Assembly (NCBI GenBank): GCA_002401545.1
Contig: NVTJ01000011.1
Coordinates: forward strand, 1 to 16,202
Direction: 5' to 3'
DNA from: Alphaproteobacteria bacterium
GTDB taxonomy: Bacteria > Pseudomonadota > Alphaproteobacteria > Sphingomonadales > Emcibacteraceae
DNA: 16,202 nt
Shown piece after piece: positions 15,004 to 16,202 of the stretch (its first letter is position 1; each line of letters begins with the position of its first letter). The translations under genes were made by a program, and so were the position numbers. Under the pieces are notes generated by a model, which had not been told where the DNA came from, did no database searches, and saw only the letters and a program-made list of their open reading frames with translations.

Positions 15004-15900
15004 ATGTATGACTGGAATGATTTACGATTTTTTCTGGAACTGTCCCGGCGGGGGCGGCTGGTCAGCGCGGCGCGGAAACTTCATGTAGATCATACCACGG
15101 TCAGCCGGCGCATTGCCGCATTGGAAAATGAACTGAATGTGCGGCTGTTTGATAAATCGCCGCGTGGTTATAAGCTTACCGACGCCGGACTGCGGCTGCT
15201 GCCCCATGCGGAACAGATGGAGGCCAGATCGAACCATCTCTATCAGGATATATCGGGCAAGGATGCGCGGCTGTCGGGAACGGTGCGGCTCGCGGCACCA
15301 GAGGGCTTAAGCGCTCATATCATCGCCCGTAATATAGGACAGTTCCGGGAAATCCACCCGGATATTGAGCTCGAACTCATGGCCGACTCCCGCCGAACCA
15401 GCCTGTCCAAGCGCGAAGCCGATATTGCCATTACCCTGGCCCGGCCCGATGCCGGACGCGTCATCGCCTGGAAGCTGTGTAATTACCGGCTTAAATTATA
15501 CGGTGCCAAAAAATATCTGGAGAGACATCCGGCAGTATCAGACCTTGAAGGCTTGAACGGCCATGATTTCATCAGTTATATTGATGATCTGATCCAGTTG
15601 CCGGAGCTGCGCTTTCTGGATCAGGTCATCAAAGACCCCCATGTGGTCTTCCGCAGCACCAGTGTCGTGGCCCAATATAATGCTGCTCTTGACGGTATCG
15701 GTCTTTCCATCATCCATTGTTTCATGGCGGATGCTGACAGGCGGCTGATCCCCATCCTGCCCCGACAAATTTTTATCGACCGGGAATATTGGCTGGTGGT
15801 TCATGAAGACCTGCGTCATGTGGCCCGGGTGGATGCGGTCTGTCACTTCCTGACCCGGCTTCTGAAAGACCAGCATAGCCGTATGATGGGTTTTAAGTAG
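15004..15900 (+). CDS. LysR-family transcriptional regulator
   Basis: The 298-residue product has the standard LysR layout. A winged helix-turn-helix covers about 4-64 (FLELSRRGRLVSAARKLHVD, then TTVSRRIAALENELNVRLFD, then the wing SPRGYKLTDAG). An effector-binding domain of the periplasmic-binding type follows from about 90 (GTVRLAAPEGLSAHIIA). The start at ATG 15004 fits the family N-terminus (MYDWNDLRFFLEL); the frame stays open to 14851, but that extension runs into mmsA. AGG is ten bases upstream, a weak site. By position it probably controls the divergent valine operon and itself, with a pathway intermediate as ligand; this is inference. In Pseudomonas the corresponding mms regulator is AraC-type, so this is a different arrangement. 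Confidence 0.94.
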   Translation: MYDWNDLRFFLELSRRGRLVSAARKLHVDHTTVSRRIAALENELNVRLFDKSPRGYKLTDAGLRLLPHAEQMEARSNHLYQDISGKDARLSGTVRLAAPEGLSAHIIARNIGQFREIHPDIELELMADSRRTSLSKREADIAITLARPDAGRVIAWKLCNYRLKLYGAKKYLERHPAVSDLEGLNGHDFISYIDDLIQLPELRFLDQVIKDPHVVFRSTSVVAQYNAALDGIGLSIIHCFMADADRRLIPILPRQIFIDREYWLVVHEDLRHVARVDAVCHFLTRLLKDQHSRMMGFK

Positions 15901-15932
15901 CGTTTCTCATAGCTTGAAGGTATATCTTTAAA

Positions 15933-16202
15933 ATGACCATAGAACAGCTACAAAACCAGATGAAGGCCGCCATGGGACGGCTCGGGGCATCCGTCACGGT
16001 AATCACCAGCCATGACGGAAGCCGCAAATATGCCATGACTGCCACCGCCGTAACCTCCCTTACCCTTGATCCACCGGCTCTTCTGATTTGTGTTAATCAG
16101 GACAACGGCCTGCATCATGCCTTGTCTTGCGGCCACGGATTTTGCGTCAATATCCTCTATGATAATCAACAGCATATCTCCGATATCTGCGCCGGACAGG
16201 GA
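15933..16202 (+). CDS. Flavin-reductase-like protein (5' part, cut by window edge)
   Basis: The frame is open for 90 codons to the window end. The product starts MTIEQLQNQMKAAMGRLGAS and continues TVITSHDGSRKYAMTATAVT, SLTLDPPALLICVNQ and GHGFCVNIL. These are the N-terminal segments of the flavin reductase-like FMN-binding split-barrel family (HpaC type), which reduce FMN or FAD with NAD(P)H, often for a two-component monooxygenase or as a free flavin reductase. The family is usually 150-190 residues, so about half is visible. ATG 15933 has GAAGG twelve bases upstream. It follows the LysR gene by 32 bases on the same strand and may be co-transcribed. The partner enzyme is outside the window. 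Confidence 0.85.
   Translation, partial: MTIEQLQNQMKAAMGRLGASVTVITSHDGSRKYAMTATAVTSLTLDPPALLICVNQDNGLHHALSCGHGFCVNILYDNQQHISDICAGQG

Overview
The window looks like chromosomal DNA of a free-living, probably marine, alphaproteobacterium. The evidence is a long TonB-dependent receptor, a short PutA without a DNA-binding domain, an Lrp-type regulator and a mitochondrial-like valine degradation operon. Placement near Kordiimonadales/Emcibacterales is my impression and is untested. I see no mobile element, CRISPR array, phage gene, tRNA or rRNA. Most of the window is a cluster for amino-acid catabolism.

Layout. Bases 1-726 are AT-rich and have no convincing protein gene. They hold a terminator-like hairpin pointing left off the edge, a plausible promoter and small hairpins in the receptor leader. 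Bases 727-3663 (+) encode an outer-membrane TonB-dependent receptor, followed by a strong UUCG-capped terminator. On the minus strand come putA (proline to glutamate) and, upstream of it, sdaA (L-serine to pyruvate plus ammonia), preceded by a 48-residue unknown protein. A 339-bp non-coding gap with several inverted repeats separates these from plus-strand genes for an Lrp/AsnC-family regulator and a [2Fe-2S] ferredoxin 4 nt downstream. Convergent with the ferredoxin is a gene for a secreted His/Arg/Lys-rich protein built on an octapeptide repeat.

Bases 10266-14886 (minus) are a tight four-gene operon in the order mmsA, isobutyryl-CoA dehydrogenase, 3-hydroxyisobutyryl-CoA hydrolase, mmsB. 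Together these take isobutyryl-CoA (from valine) to propionyl-CoA, except that the methacrylyl-CoA hydratase step is not encoded here. A LysR-family regulator is divergent from mmsA and is followed by the start of a flavin-reductase-like gene cut by the window edge.

The genes work together as a route from proline, serine and valine to central metabolism (glutamate, pyruvate, propionyl-CoA), with one Lrp-type and one LysR-type regulator next to the enzymes they may control. I did not find a clearly new multi-gene system. The best leads are the small gene before sdaA, the structured gap before lrp, the His-rich repeat protein and the possible small RNA at the left edge.
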